The position numbers and the translations under genes were made by a program. A stretch of 33,803 nucleotides of DNA from Bigelowiella natans CCMP2755 (taxonomy: Eukaryota; Cercozoa; Chlorarachniophyceae): positions 1 to 33,803 of the forward strand of contig ADNK01000440.1 in NCBI GenBank assembly GCA_000320545.1, given 5' to 3'. The notes beneath the pieces were generated by a model that saw only the letters and a program-made list of their open reading frames with translations, ran no database searches and had not been told where the DNA came from. Positions 11,128 through 23,673 of the stretch are shown piece after piece. The first letter of the stretch is position 1; every line of letters begins with the position of its first letter.

Positions 11128-11876
11128 ATGATTGCGAGCAATTGCTCCATCACACACCTTAATTCTTTTATGTTCAGTAGGCCTGTGGCGATGGCATTGC
11201 GATTGAACCGTTTCTCGAAGATCTTCCGTCGGAAAAACAAAGGTGATGAAAATAAGAACGCGAAGGATTCCTCCCTAGCCTCCCCCGGCCGTCGACCAGG
11301 AAACAAGGAACGGGCGACGATTACGAATCGATTGGAAGGATCTTCGAGAAGCGAAGGCTCTGGCAGTCGACCGAAGCTCGACACAGCAGCAGAAGCATTA
11401 AAATCAGCCAGAAATGCGATATCAGTCAGCCCGAGCCAAAGGGGCTCCGCGTCCACTGTTGGGACTCCAGCGTAAGACGACAAAACAAAGACTTTAGAAT
11501 CTTACAAAAGCTGTAACAACAACCCATATTCTATAGTATTGACTCCATACTTTTCTTCCTCATAGATATCGCCGCAGTGGCAGTCACCAGAGTGTCCCTG
11601 GAATCCAAGCTATAGACCTGAATGATTTTCTCAGTGACAAACCACCGTGAGCACTCGAACGACAGTATTCACAGCATGCAACTGATTGCCACAGAAGTGC
11701 CTATTCATGCTTGACATTGATTAGCAGAGCACCAATTGTGTGTGTTTGGATATTTGGAATTGTACTCCCATTCAGGTACAAGAGTAATTCTGATAACTCA
11801 GAGGGTCACAGCAGCCCACCTTCTTCGCCTGCTGCACAACAGTGAGTTAGATAATGATCAGATGATAATGACATAT

Positions 11877-11967
<91 letters not shown>

Positions 11968-14261
11968 TTTTGTTGTGTCTCGCTGTGAGAAAGAGAGAAA
12001 GCCAGGAGAGAATTCGTTATCTTACTTAGGTGCCTATGTGAGCACTCGTATTGTGTCTTTAATCTTAACGAATTCTCTTCCTCCTCTACTCTTCTAGATA
12101 CTCTGAGCTAATTCGGAAGGGAAAGCGCTGGGCCGGAACGAAGCGTCGTAAGCCTTCCACAATCGAAGAGCTCAATTCTGTTTTCAGAGACCCAGAAAAC
12201 TTTGGAAGGTATGGAGTCAGTGAAGATACCAGCCGGTTTATCGCTTGCTATCCTTATGCCGCAGCGCAGCGCAGCAGCAGCAGCAGTTGCGCCAGTTCTA
12301 TATGCACGATTGAAGGAGTCTCTAGTCTAAGTGGCAACTTCCTTTGCTTCTCTTGTTTTTTCCTTCTTTTCTTCTCTTTCCTCTTCTTGTTATGGCACTT
12401 CTTTAAGATATCTTGGTGTTTTGGGGGCGGAGGAACAGCAAGAAGTGTTATTCATCTGTGAGGTGGAGCAGGTTGCATCCGTATATATCAGAAGAGAGTC
12501 ACAAGTGATGCTCGATTTCTATTTTTTGGTGCATCATCTGTGTTGAAAGATACTAGCTGCTGTGCACAACTGCGTTGGCCATTGTCTGAGTTATCGTGGT
12601 TGTTGTTTTCCGTCTTTTCGTACAACGACCCATGACAGTTGCTGGAGAAGACGAAGCAATTTGACCAGAAGCAAATTGCAGCCCACGAAGCAAAAATCGG
12701 ACAAATGTAGTAAACAATGGCTTCAATACCAGCACAGAACCATTACGTTTTGGGATGATAACTGAAATTTTAATGGCATTGCTTCCACCGCCACATGACT
12801 ACTTTTGCTCTTAGGTACTTGAAACCAAACGGCACTGGCCACTACCAGATTCGCTCAATTCGCCGAAAGACACGCCGTAAACTTCTAGAGTAAGTTCACT
12901 TATCCGAACACACCGCGATGTTTGTCATCCTTCCTCTAGTAGTCATAATCTCAATAGCCAGTTCTTCGCTGATTTTTCCTTCTCCATCATCATAATCTTC
13001 TCTTTCTCCTTCTTGCTGATGGTTGCTACGCCATCAGGTCAATTGAGAGCGACACGACGAATTTTGATATTTGGAATCAAGGTACCAATGCTGGGTAACA
13101 ACCTGACACTGGGGCGCATCCAAAGAGCAGATATATTTGGATGTTCATGCTGTGTAAGCGCGAAATTGTGTATCTTAACCCTACCATCTCTTTGTTGGTT
13201 TCGTTCTCGCTGTTGCTGCTGTTGCTACTATTTAGCTCAGTTGGAGGTCAAACGTCGGTTGTGCAAAGAAAGCGTACCGGTACCAACCAACGAATATTCA
13301 CAAAACAACTTAAATAGTGTAATGGAGGAAAGATCGGAGGGGGGCAGATAAGCATAGGATCGAAAGTGCATGCGACATACTTCGCATCGTTCCTTCCCCG
13401 CCTAGCTGCTTCCCAACCGGCGCTATTTCTGTTCCTTTCCAGTGGTTTCACTTAAAAACGGCCTGCTTCCCCGTCCTCCTCCTCCTCCTGCTCCTCCTCC
13501 TGCTCTTTGATTCTTTGACGTAGGCTTTCCTGGAGTTCATGAATCGAGAGCAGAGTGCAGCAAATGACGAGGATGATTACAAGTATCATCATATTCTCTG
13601 TGTACGTTGACATATTAGACAAACAGCGTCTTACCCCCCCCCCCCCCCCCTTCCCAGGGATGGGTTCTCGATTCACGACGTGTTCCGAAATCCTTCGTGC
13701 GCTTGTGCGTTTTTCCTCTACATGCTCAAAGACAGGAGACACAGGCTCCTCCTCTTCTGGATCGACCTCACCAAAGTAACTTTCTGTGTATCACATAATG
13801 ACGTTTGATTTGATGACAGTGTTCGAAAGATGATAGCGGCGGTAGTTAATTTCTATCAAAAGAGCTGCGCTCTCCCTCCCTCCCTCCCTCCCTCCTCCCT
13901 TCCACCTCTCACTTCATTTTTCTTCTTTCCGCCTTCTTCTCTACGTTCTTGGCACCACCAGGAGCGTGTAGGCGATCTTCGCAAATCCCTCGAGGCCGAC
14001 CCCAGTGCCGCCGTTCCCCTGCAGCTGTGCCTCAAATTAGAACAAATCCACCATAAGTAAGTCGCTGTCGTCGTCATAGTGGAAGTAGTAGTACACCTCA
14101 CATGAAGAAGAAGGAAAAATGGTTATAATTATTGGACACCGCATGCACGAGGGGTCTCAAGAGTTGTCAGTATTCGTTCGAGTGGTATTTTTTGGGGGGG
14201 GGGGAGGGGGAAGGGGAGGTTGGCCGTTGGTTTTGGTGTGGGTGCTCCTCTCTATGACTCT

Positions 14262-14293
<32 letters not shown>

Positions 14294-14960
14294 TCTTTCT
14301 CTTGTGTGTTCGTGCTACGCTCTAGATATGTGCACTCGGAGCATGAGGCCCGGATATTAGCGGAAGGAGAAACGTTCCAGGACCTTCTTGACCGAAGAGA
14401 TCATCATAAGTAACAGAACGATACAATTATTTGGAGAGAAATGAAGAGAGAAAGAATAGTTGAGTGGGGGAAGAAAGCCGGGGAGGGATGAGTTGAGATG
14501 AAGAGAGAGGAAATTGGAATAAGAGAGAAAAGATAAGAGTATTAAAGCCCTAGAGGAGAACGAACAGTGTTGAATGCATTTCTGCTTTATCGTATTCGTG
14601 ATGATCGCGTGACGACAAAGCAATGATGATACTGGTGTTGGGGAATATGACGACGATGGCGATGATGATAAATAAATCCCCTCTCCTGTAATAAAAGCTA
14701 TTTTTCGGAGGAAGAGATGAAGGAACTCGGACGTGAGTTCGTTGGGAGACTTGGGACGATGTTCCTTAAGGTGCGGGACAGCAGCAATAATAGTGGTGAT
14801 TGTGGTGAGATCGTTGATAATGGCGACGGTATGAAACCAGCACGACTCCATTTATTGCTTGTTTTTTACTACTACTTCCATGATTACGACGACGACGACG
14901 ACGACGACGATGACTAATGCTGTAAATACCAATAAGACAACTCTCGCTACTACTGCTGTC

Positions 14961-14991
<31 letters not shown>

Positions 14992-16815
14992 GTGCCTCTG
15001 TCTCCAACAACAAATTGACGGCGGTCTCCCTGCACATCTACTGCCTGCCTCCTCCCCCTCCTCCTCCTGTCTATGCCCCCCCCCCCCCCCGGTGACAGAT
15101 GGACAAGATCATACGGCGCGAGTGCTGGCCCGAGTTCTGCACGTCGGAGCTCTATCGGGGCGCGGTCGACCACGTGTGCGATGAGGAGGGAAAGGAAACG
15201 AAGAGAATATCCAAGGTGCGTTGGCTGCGTTTAGAACGAATCAATGATGATCGATTTATCACCGGTAAATGTGGGGTTGAATCTTGGTTGTTGTTGTTGT
15301 TGAGGGAGGGGGATTGGATTGCCTTACCGCAATGAGGGAGGCATCATAGATCCGTTGAGTATCCGTATCATGCTATGCTATCGTTGGTTAATGTTCACAA
15401 TGGGAGCACAAGAAGACTCATGTTGCCCCCCCCTCCTCCTCCTCCTTCTACCGTATACCATCGTCGCAGGGGATGCACAAGAAACTGAAGGAAATTGTTG
15501 CGGCTCAGGTTGTAGTAAATAATTTCTCTACTTTTACCAATTTACTCAGCATCATCATCAAAAGTGCTAGTCATCATCACCACCACCAAGCACCAAGCAC
15601 CAAGCACCAAGCACCAAGCACCAAGCAGCACCTCACAATCAATCTGCGCTAATATAATGACATACAAATTAAAATATGTGATATAAACACATAATTTGAT
15701 ACGTATATATGTATATATTTCAGGAGATGTACGTTGCTTTTTGCCGCGACTCAGAGCCAACCCCCCCCCCCCTCTCGGAAAATCTCCTCGAGTACGTCTG
15801 CGTCTTAGTTCCGGAGTCATCACCCCCCTCAGACAAGGGGAAGAAGAAGAGAAGGACGGATTACGCTATTGGTGATTCTCCTTCGAAACCCCCTGCCGCG
15901 CGCTTTGTGAGGAGATGGCCGCTGGAGAACAGGTGGGTGGTGCCATTACTGTTGGTTTTCTTCTTATTGTTATTGTTCTTCTACTACTACTACTACTACT
16001 GCTACAACTTGGTTTTATAATTATGTACTGCTATTGTTAGCATGAACTACTCAGCTCCTTATCACTAGAGTATTATGATATATTTCCGTGCAGGCCAGGG
16101 TGTCCGCTTCCTCCGCCGCAACACCTTTCCGGGCTCTGCTTCCGAAGGTATCATCAGCAACCCCCCCAAAAACGATAACAGTGACGACGACGACGAGGAG
16201 GAGGAGGAGGAGGAGGAGCGTGGGGAGGGAATATCCTGGCCTCATCATATTGCTGTAATCGTGTGGACGCTAAGTTGATGATTTCCGAGCCAGCCATCAC
16301 ACTGACTAAATCGCCTTGGAAACACATTGCTATTCATCTAGGGGAGATCCAGTACGCGAGCTGATGCAGCGCCTCGACTCCTTAGGAAACGACCGGCGCC
16401 TGTACACGAAGAACATCAACACTAGAATTCATTTTCACTCCACAGAGGGGGCGGCGAAGAGGAGAAGGGGGGGTGCGAGCCAGTCCAGCCACCCCTCCTC
16501 CACCACCGCCACTACTACACTGAGGAGTGCGTGGGGATTTGACGGGGAAACCATGCGGTTGCTCGCTGAAACGGTGGCGACCGCCAAACGGCTCGGAAGA
16601 GGGGATGAAGATATCATTGTTGGCGGAAGTAACGAGGGAGAAGGCACGAATAAACAAGGTTACTACTCCTACTGCTACTACTAGTAGTAGCAGTACGGCT
16701 ACTTATACGCTAGTTCTTCTCCTGTATCCTAACTCGTGCATATCACATCATAAAGCAATCACAGCTAACACCAATGCTCGTTACAATAACAACGGTCTTC
16801 CATTCTCTCCCCCCC

Positions 16816-16855
<40 letters not shown>

Positions 16856-16892
16856 CTTCTCCCCCCTCCACACACCTAACTCCTTCCTCAAC

Positions 16893-16930
<38 letters not shown>

Positions 16931-19242
16931 TACACATAGGAAGGCCTGTGCCTAATTTCTCGCTTCCTCCCATTGCTGACCCCCACTACCACCTAACCTT
17001 GGTTGTTGTTTTTGTTGTTGTTCTCAGACCCCAAGAAGACTCCATCTTCCACGCGACGAAGAAGCTTGCTCTCTCTGTCTTCCAACAAGAAGAAGAAAAA
17101 GAAGAATAAGAAGAAAAGCCCCAAATCGATGAAAGAGAATCATTCCGCCGCAGGGGCATATGAGGTAGGGGCGTCGATGCTCACGACAAGAAAGAGATGA
17201 TGATGGTGGTGATAATGATGACAGCAATCAAGCAGCAATGACATCATCTTCTCCTCATATTATGGTGCAATTATAGACAGCAACGGGTGCATACTTGCAT
17301 TCTACCACGAAAGCATGTTGCCCCCCCCCCATCCCCCACCCCCCCTCTCTTTCGTTCTCCCCCCGATTTTTTTTCTGTTGGTTGTTGCGGCATCATGTTG
17401 TCAAAACGACACTATCAGGACGATTCAATATTGGTGTCAAGTTCTTCATCGCCATTGGTGATGCCGTTAGTGCAAGGAATGCGTGTTTACAACTTCGTCC
17501 TCACGGTGATGGGGGGGTTTCATCTTCACGCAGCATGCCTGCACGTTGATGCTGCTAGGCTTCCTCCTCCTCCTCCTCCTAAGAGAAACAGCGAGATGGT
17601 GCACACGGCGAAGGAGAGTGGTGAGAGCAAAGATGACAACAATGCTGAGGAGAAGGAGGAGGAGGGAGGAGGAGAAGGGAGGGGACGTAGCATCGGCAAC
17701 GAGGTGATAAACAAACACACCAATGCTAAAGCTATCGCAATAGATGCGGTTTGTTTTTGTTCAAAATGTAGTGGTGCAATCTCACACTCGAATCGTGCCA
17801 CAATTACTACTACTACAGCTTTCTCCCTTTAACGAATAATTCAATCTTGGGTGGATGACATCAGGAAACCGCAGCGGCAGTGGGCACCGAACTATCATTA
17901 AAGGAGGATATTGCGGCGAGAAAGCCCTCCTCATCTACTCCCAAGGCCGACAAAGAAGAAGGAGGAGGAGGAGGAGGAGGAGGAGGAAGAAAAGCGGAGG
18001 CAAAATCATCACCAACTTCCAGTCTTGTTGGCGTGTTCTCCCCTCCCCGTCCGCCCAACTCTCCACCTCCACTGCATCAGCGGCGACGGCATAACCCCAA
18101 TCGATCCCCCCCACCAGCAAACAGGCCTCTGCCTCCAACTCCGGGAGCGGGAGGAGGAGGAGGAAGCAACAACAACAACAACTCGAGGGCGGTGAATGAA
18201 AATCAACGTCGTGCATATGGGGGGGGAGAGTCGAAAAACAACGACGCGGCGCTCAGCAAGGGGCCAACAACAGCTCCCCCCCCTCCCCCCCCACCGCCTC
18301 AAAGCTGTGAGTTTTCAATATGCGTGATCTCGTCGCAGCCACTGGGGAGGTTCCTCAGAGACGCACTGATGCCTCTCACGGAAGCTGTGGCTAGGGCGAG
18401 GAGAGAATATGTAATTGATATCTTAGATTATAGCAGAAAGACGATTCATACCGATGGAGAAACGAAGAATAAACAAAATACTCGCGTACACACACACACA
18501 TACACATACACATACACATACATATATACATATTTATATAAGATTCACACCACCGACTTCAGGAGCAGAAGCAGCAGCAAGAAGATGACGAAGGAGGGAC
18601 AAGCACCATCATCACTTGTGGTGGTGGTGGTGGTGGTGGTGGTGGTGGTGGTGGTGGTGAGGAGGAGGAGGAAACAACGAAGGACGAGGAGGGAGAGGAG
18701 GAGCAGAAGAAGAACAGCAGCAACGTGGATCCCATTCTGTCGAAAGTGGTCCGTACATGTATGTGTGTAGCTGGAGGAGTATTGGTAGTAGGAAGAGAAG
18801 GAGGAGGAGGAGGAGGAGGAGGAGAGCAGAATAGACGACAAGCTGCTGTATCATCAACACACGCCGTCACCGTCATCATCACCATCATCATCATTTCTCA
18901 TTGTCCTCAGGTACGGTCGCCTGAGATGGGGCAGTTGGTTGCCCTTCTAAAGCGCAAGAAGGGTTTCAAGATCCACGTTGAGTCGCAACGGGATTCGCAG
19001 GAGGGGGGGGAGAGTAAGGGTGAGCAAGGTGAAACAGTGGCCAAGTCGGAGGCACCGCGCGAGCAGGACGATCGCCCCACGAATGCTGACGTGAAGAAAG
19101 GTTGGAGATATAGCTATTCAAGGCAGGGGTGGGAGGGGCGGGGGGGATAGGAATAATACATACTGAAAGAATCAATAGATGGTGATGAAGAAACGTCGCG
19201 CTGACTCTCTTTGGTGCCTCGTTCTACTACTTCCGCCATTCC

Positions 19243-19279
<37 letters not shown>

Positions 19280-21531
19280 CTATATATATATATATATATA
19301 TATACACAGAAGAACAGCACGAACTTAGAAGCGACAAAAACTACGATCTTAATCATGCAGCAGTAGCAGCAGGGAAGGATACAGGGAGCGCCCAAAGCAG
19401 CAGCAGCAGCACTACTACTACTACTACTACTACTCCTACTACTACCATCACATTAAAATCTCCCTGTTGGGAGAATGGAAACAAAGGAGGACAACAGCAA
19501 GACCAGCAACCCACTCCGTCATCATCATCATCATCACCATCACCATCACCATCACCATCACCATCATCGATCCTGAGGCAAAGGCTGACAACATACGTAG
19601 AAGCTCCCGACCACAGTATGGGTAATAGGAAATGTTTGTGCTAGTAGTAGTAGTAGTAGTAGTAGTAGCAGTATTCGTTGTCGGAAGAAGAGTACCAGTT
19701 GGTGGTTTTTGACCGGATGGACGTTGTACATCAACTGCAGGAGCGCTATTGCACCGTTTACACCCGAAGCGTGCGATTCTAGCGACCGAATATCTGCTCA
19801 TGGAAAGGAAGGTGCGGTCTATGGTGGTGCTGCGCTCATGTTATTGTTGTTCATTGATAGCCCCCCCCCCCCCCCCCCCAAACACGCTGCTTCGATCTTG
19901 CTTGCGTATAAAACGAATACCGGCTGGTGCCTACTGTGTGCATGTACGATGATGTGTGGGTTAGTAGTGTGCCATGCATGCTGTTCTGTTTCACCGGTCC
20001 TCCTCCTACTCCTCCTCCTCCTGCTGCTGCTGCTGCTGCTGCTACTACTACTACTAACATCACAATCAACAAGGTGGTGATTCTCTCTCACAACGCGTCG
20101 ACCCTTACGGCTGCCGCGGCCGCTTTGAGGTAACGTGGGGGAGTGGGGGAAGTGTAGATGGGGCTAAGTCATTGCCTGAATGTCCAAACCACGTGTTCTT
20201 GTTTTTCCAATGACTAGGTCGCTTCTCTTCCCGTTCGCATGGAAGTACCTCTACGTAAGGAGTCACCGAAAGACACACTTCATAACACCATCCAAATCAG
20301 AGGAAGAAGACGAAGATGATGATGACGATGATGATGATGATGATGCAGACGAAAAACGACAATGTCGCCGCCATGAGATCAGGGGTGGTTGCAAAGTCCA
20401 TAATTCCTTATCGTTATTATCACTACGATCATCATCATCATCATAATTTCATCATGATCACACATCGCAGGTCCCAGTGTTAGTGCCATCGATGTTTCAG
20501 TATCTCGACTGCCCGACACCGTACATCGTGGGGGTCTCGGCTGCTCACAGGGCAACGGTAATAAATAAGTAATAGCAGCAGCAGCAGCAGCAGAACAACA
20601 CTGCGCCCATCATCCGTCATCGTTTGAAAATATGTGTTGCGAGAGAGACAGCGAGGAATGGGGAGAGGGAGGGGAGGAAGAGAGTAGAATTACTTTACGG
20701 TGGTGGTAGTCTCGAAGCATAAAAATCTACACCATGATTATATTGCGCGGCCGCCCACGCAGTAGACCTGTTACTATCATGATAATATGATTATTGTGGC
20801 TTTTCCTCTTCCTTTTCTTCTTCTTCTTCTTCTTGTTGTTACCATCGCAGATTCTATCGATTCCTTCGGTGCAGCAGGAAGCTCTCATCATCGATCTGGA
20901 AAACGACAGGGTGGGAGCGTTATTGGTGGCGGTGAGATGATGGCTGGGCGACGACGACACCAAAGCCACCGAAGGACAACATGCACGCACGCACGCACGC
21001 ACGCAAGCGCGCATGTACAAATATACACACGCACATAAATATATGTAGGTTTTCTCCGCGCAGCAGCAGCAGCAACAGCATCAAGCTGGTCCTCTCCATC
21101 ACCTTCGCCATGAATCTCTGGATGCGATCTTCCCACTGCCCATCCGCATGTATCTGCTAGAGACCATATCTCGGCTATATGGTAGAAGTAGGCGGTACGT
21201 TTGACGACAACGACGACGACGACGACGTGCATGACAATGATGACATCGTGATGATAAAAGAGTTTAGTGTTTGATTTTGTCAGCATACCTTACCACCATC
21301 TCCTAACCTGTCCCCCCCCCCCTTCCGCCACCAGCATTTTTCCCCATACAAGCAACTACTTCGGCAGTGTTGTAAATAGCATCTTTGGCACAAACGCTTT
21401 TCTTTATCATCACCATCATCCTCAGCATCACCATCGTTCGCAGGTACCCAACATCGCTGCCACAGTCCGACCTACTGGACGACAACAAGGTGAGACACAG
21501 CGCCGGTGATCAGTGGTGCTGGGGAAGAGGA

Positions 21532-21577
<46 letters not shown>

Positions 21578-21849
21578 TATAAAAGAAACCTGATCGTACG
21601 TGGTGGGTGGGGTGGTGTGAGAGTGGTTTCGGTAGATGATACCGTGATAACTGTAATATATTTGCTGTGTACTCAGAATCTTGAGAACCGAGAGAAAGAA
21701 CTGACTGCTCTTGAAGATTCAGAGGTAGTAATAACAACAACACCAGCACCAGCACCAGCACCAGCAATAGTACCAGCGGCAGCAGCAGCCGTAACATTGC
21801 TATCTATCGTATCAGGTTGCTCTGGCTATAGAGCTTCGAATGTCTTTAG

Positions 21850-21883
<34 letters not shown>

Positions 21884-23640
21884 CAATATTGATTTTTTTG
21901 TTTATTTCTATTTTATTATATGTGCAAGTGTGCTTTTCTTCTTCGCGTAAGCAGCAGCGTATACAACAATACAGTCAGTATTGAACGAACATTTTCCTCA
22001 GGAAAAGCTTGGGCGCACATGCTGAGCGGATACAGGCGATTCTGCAACTTGTGGCCTGAAAAAGAGGGTAATAACAAGATGTCGTTCAGAACGGACAACA
22101 ACACTGCCGTCGCTCTATCATAATTATCATCACCATCATCATCATCAACTCACATGCCCACGGGTGCTTACCGACCCACACAGCGCTCACAACTCGAATT
22201 TACTGGCAGATCCTGGGGTGGTCTTCGACGCTCCCACGTTCTTGAACACGCGGCCGCGGCATAACGTGACGTTCTTGAAGGCGATCTTCAAGACCAGCGC
22301 TTTCAGGGACTTTCTCGAGACGAGGGCAACAGTAGGATGACGACGACACAACAGATACGCACCAGAGCTGTGAACAAGAATGCACACAAACAATAGGGGA
22401 GGGGGGAGGGGGAAGGGGGGCGGAGAGAAAGAGGGAGAGAGAGAGAGAGAGACCGCGGCCTATCCTCGTCGCATCAACAGCATTCGTTCTTTGTTCGTTA
22501 ATGATGAAAGGCCGAGACACAAGACGGCCTCCGCCCGGTAAAATCGGATCTTTTCGACGTATTGGAAGAGGTACTACTAGGAGGTACTACTAGTACCTCC
22601 TCTCCACCTATCTCCTTCCAGAGGGAAGAGGTGATCGTGCCATGTGTCAGTGGAGGAGAGGGAGCGTGGTCGGGGAGGCACGTCTCGCTACTCTTAGCTT
22701 TATTCTCGTTATTGCAAAGAGGACGTCCCTGGCGCTGATGATGCCATGCCTTGGGGCAATCATGCCCCCCCCCCCCTTGACACACAACATGTGGTTTCGC
22801 ACATGGATCCTCCTGTACGACTTGATTACTACTACTAATACCTATGACTACTACTACTGCTAATACAAGGCGGAGGCTCATCGATTGTACGATTCCAGGG
22901 GCGAGATCAATATAGACGTGCATGTAGTGCCTAGACCACGGTAAGCTAAATGAAAGCAGAAGCAGCAGAAACAGAAAAGGAATGTGATGTTGTTGTTGTT
23001 GGTGATGAAGATGATGATAATGCCATTATATAATGGTGGTGGTGTGGCTAGTGGTGGTATTTAAGTAGGAGAGGACGACGACGAAGATCACCCTTCTTTC
23101 TCACCCCTTTAGGTTCAGTTTGATGCAGCCCGATTTGCCATGGGCCTCTCCCGATGAGACAGGTGGGTGAAGAAGGAGAAGAAGAAGAAGAAGAAGAAGA
23201 CGGGGAAGAAGACGGAAAAGGAGGATATGAAGAAGGGAATGAGCGAAGTGAACAGCCGCTTTTGTTGCTGTCGATACTACTGACGATGACGACGACGATG
23301 ATGATGATGATGATGGCTGATAATGATGATGATGATGATGCTGAGGAACAATGATTGATGCCATCAACATGGCTCCTACTATAACATCTTCGACCCCCCC
23401 TCCATCCTACCTACCTACCTTCTCTTTTTTGTGACAACACCACTATCAGACCAGCCTTCTCTTGCTCCACAATCATCATCTCTTCAACGCTCTGAAGACG
23501 ATGAAGACGATGAGGATAGAAGCGAAGGAGGAGGAGGAGGAGGGGGAGGAGGGGGAGGGAGCGACGGTCGGGACGTCATAGGAGGCGACATGACCGATAG
23601 CAGCTCAGCAAAGGTGGGTTGCTTTATTCTATGCGGGGGG

Positions 23641-23673
<33 letters not shown>

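Larger units (their letters stand above)
13524..15215 (+). other. RGS-like domain, exons 7-11 of the RGS-DENN gene
   Basis: Exons 13524-13582, 13658-13775, 13830-14056, 14326-14409 and 15099-15215. The first helices read AFLEFMNREQSAANDE and SIHDVFRNPSCACAFFLYML; then LLLFWIDLTK matches the RGS 'FW..v..f' helix. KYVHSEHEARILAEGE fits the central segment, and MDKIIRRECWPEFCTSELYR matches the final RGS helices (LMxRDxYPRFLxSxxY). Exon 9 contains a translated polypyrimidine stretch (about 13866-13962: CALPPSLPPSS and a FFFF run) that looks like an unspliced intron without stops. The RGS call rests on spacing and several motif matches. Whether G-alpha-contact residues are kept cannot be judged by eye. 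Confidence 0.75.
17865..21489 (+). other. cDENN subdomain, exons 17-27 of the RGS-DENN gene
   Basis: Exons 17865-18410, 18563-18745, 18911-19100, 19310-19621, 19741-19811, 20074-20129, 20218-20254, 20471-20557, 20851-20931, 21049-21194 and 21444-21489. Core motifs appear in order: SICVISSQPLGRFLRDAL, SILRQRLTTYVEAPDHSMG, ILATEYLLMERKVVILSHN, ALRSLLFPFAWKYLYVPVLV, MFQYLDCPTPYIVGVSAAHR and EALIIDLENDRVGA. These match the family pattern 'alLlErrVilvS..ls.Lt', 'LLyPf.Wqh.yiPvLP', 'ldyl.aP.PyliGv' and 'vvDLDn..v'. Exons 17-20 insert roughly 230 low-complexity residues (Gly, Pro, Ser, Thr, Asn) between the first two motifs. Phase agreement across eleven exons makes the model strong. Confidence 0.9.

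Noticed and set aside
15584-15625. Tandem CACCAAG copies as a possible CRISPR-like or regulatory array
   Set aside because: Units are 7 nt without spacers and lie in a eukaryotic intron: a simple minisatellite.
18545-18894. Minus-strand ORFs rich in Ser, Thr, Pro and His
   Set aside because: They are antisense reads of GGT and GGA repeats in RGS-DENN exons and introns.
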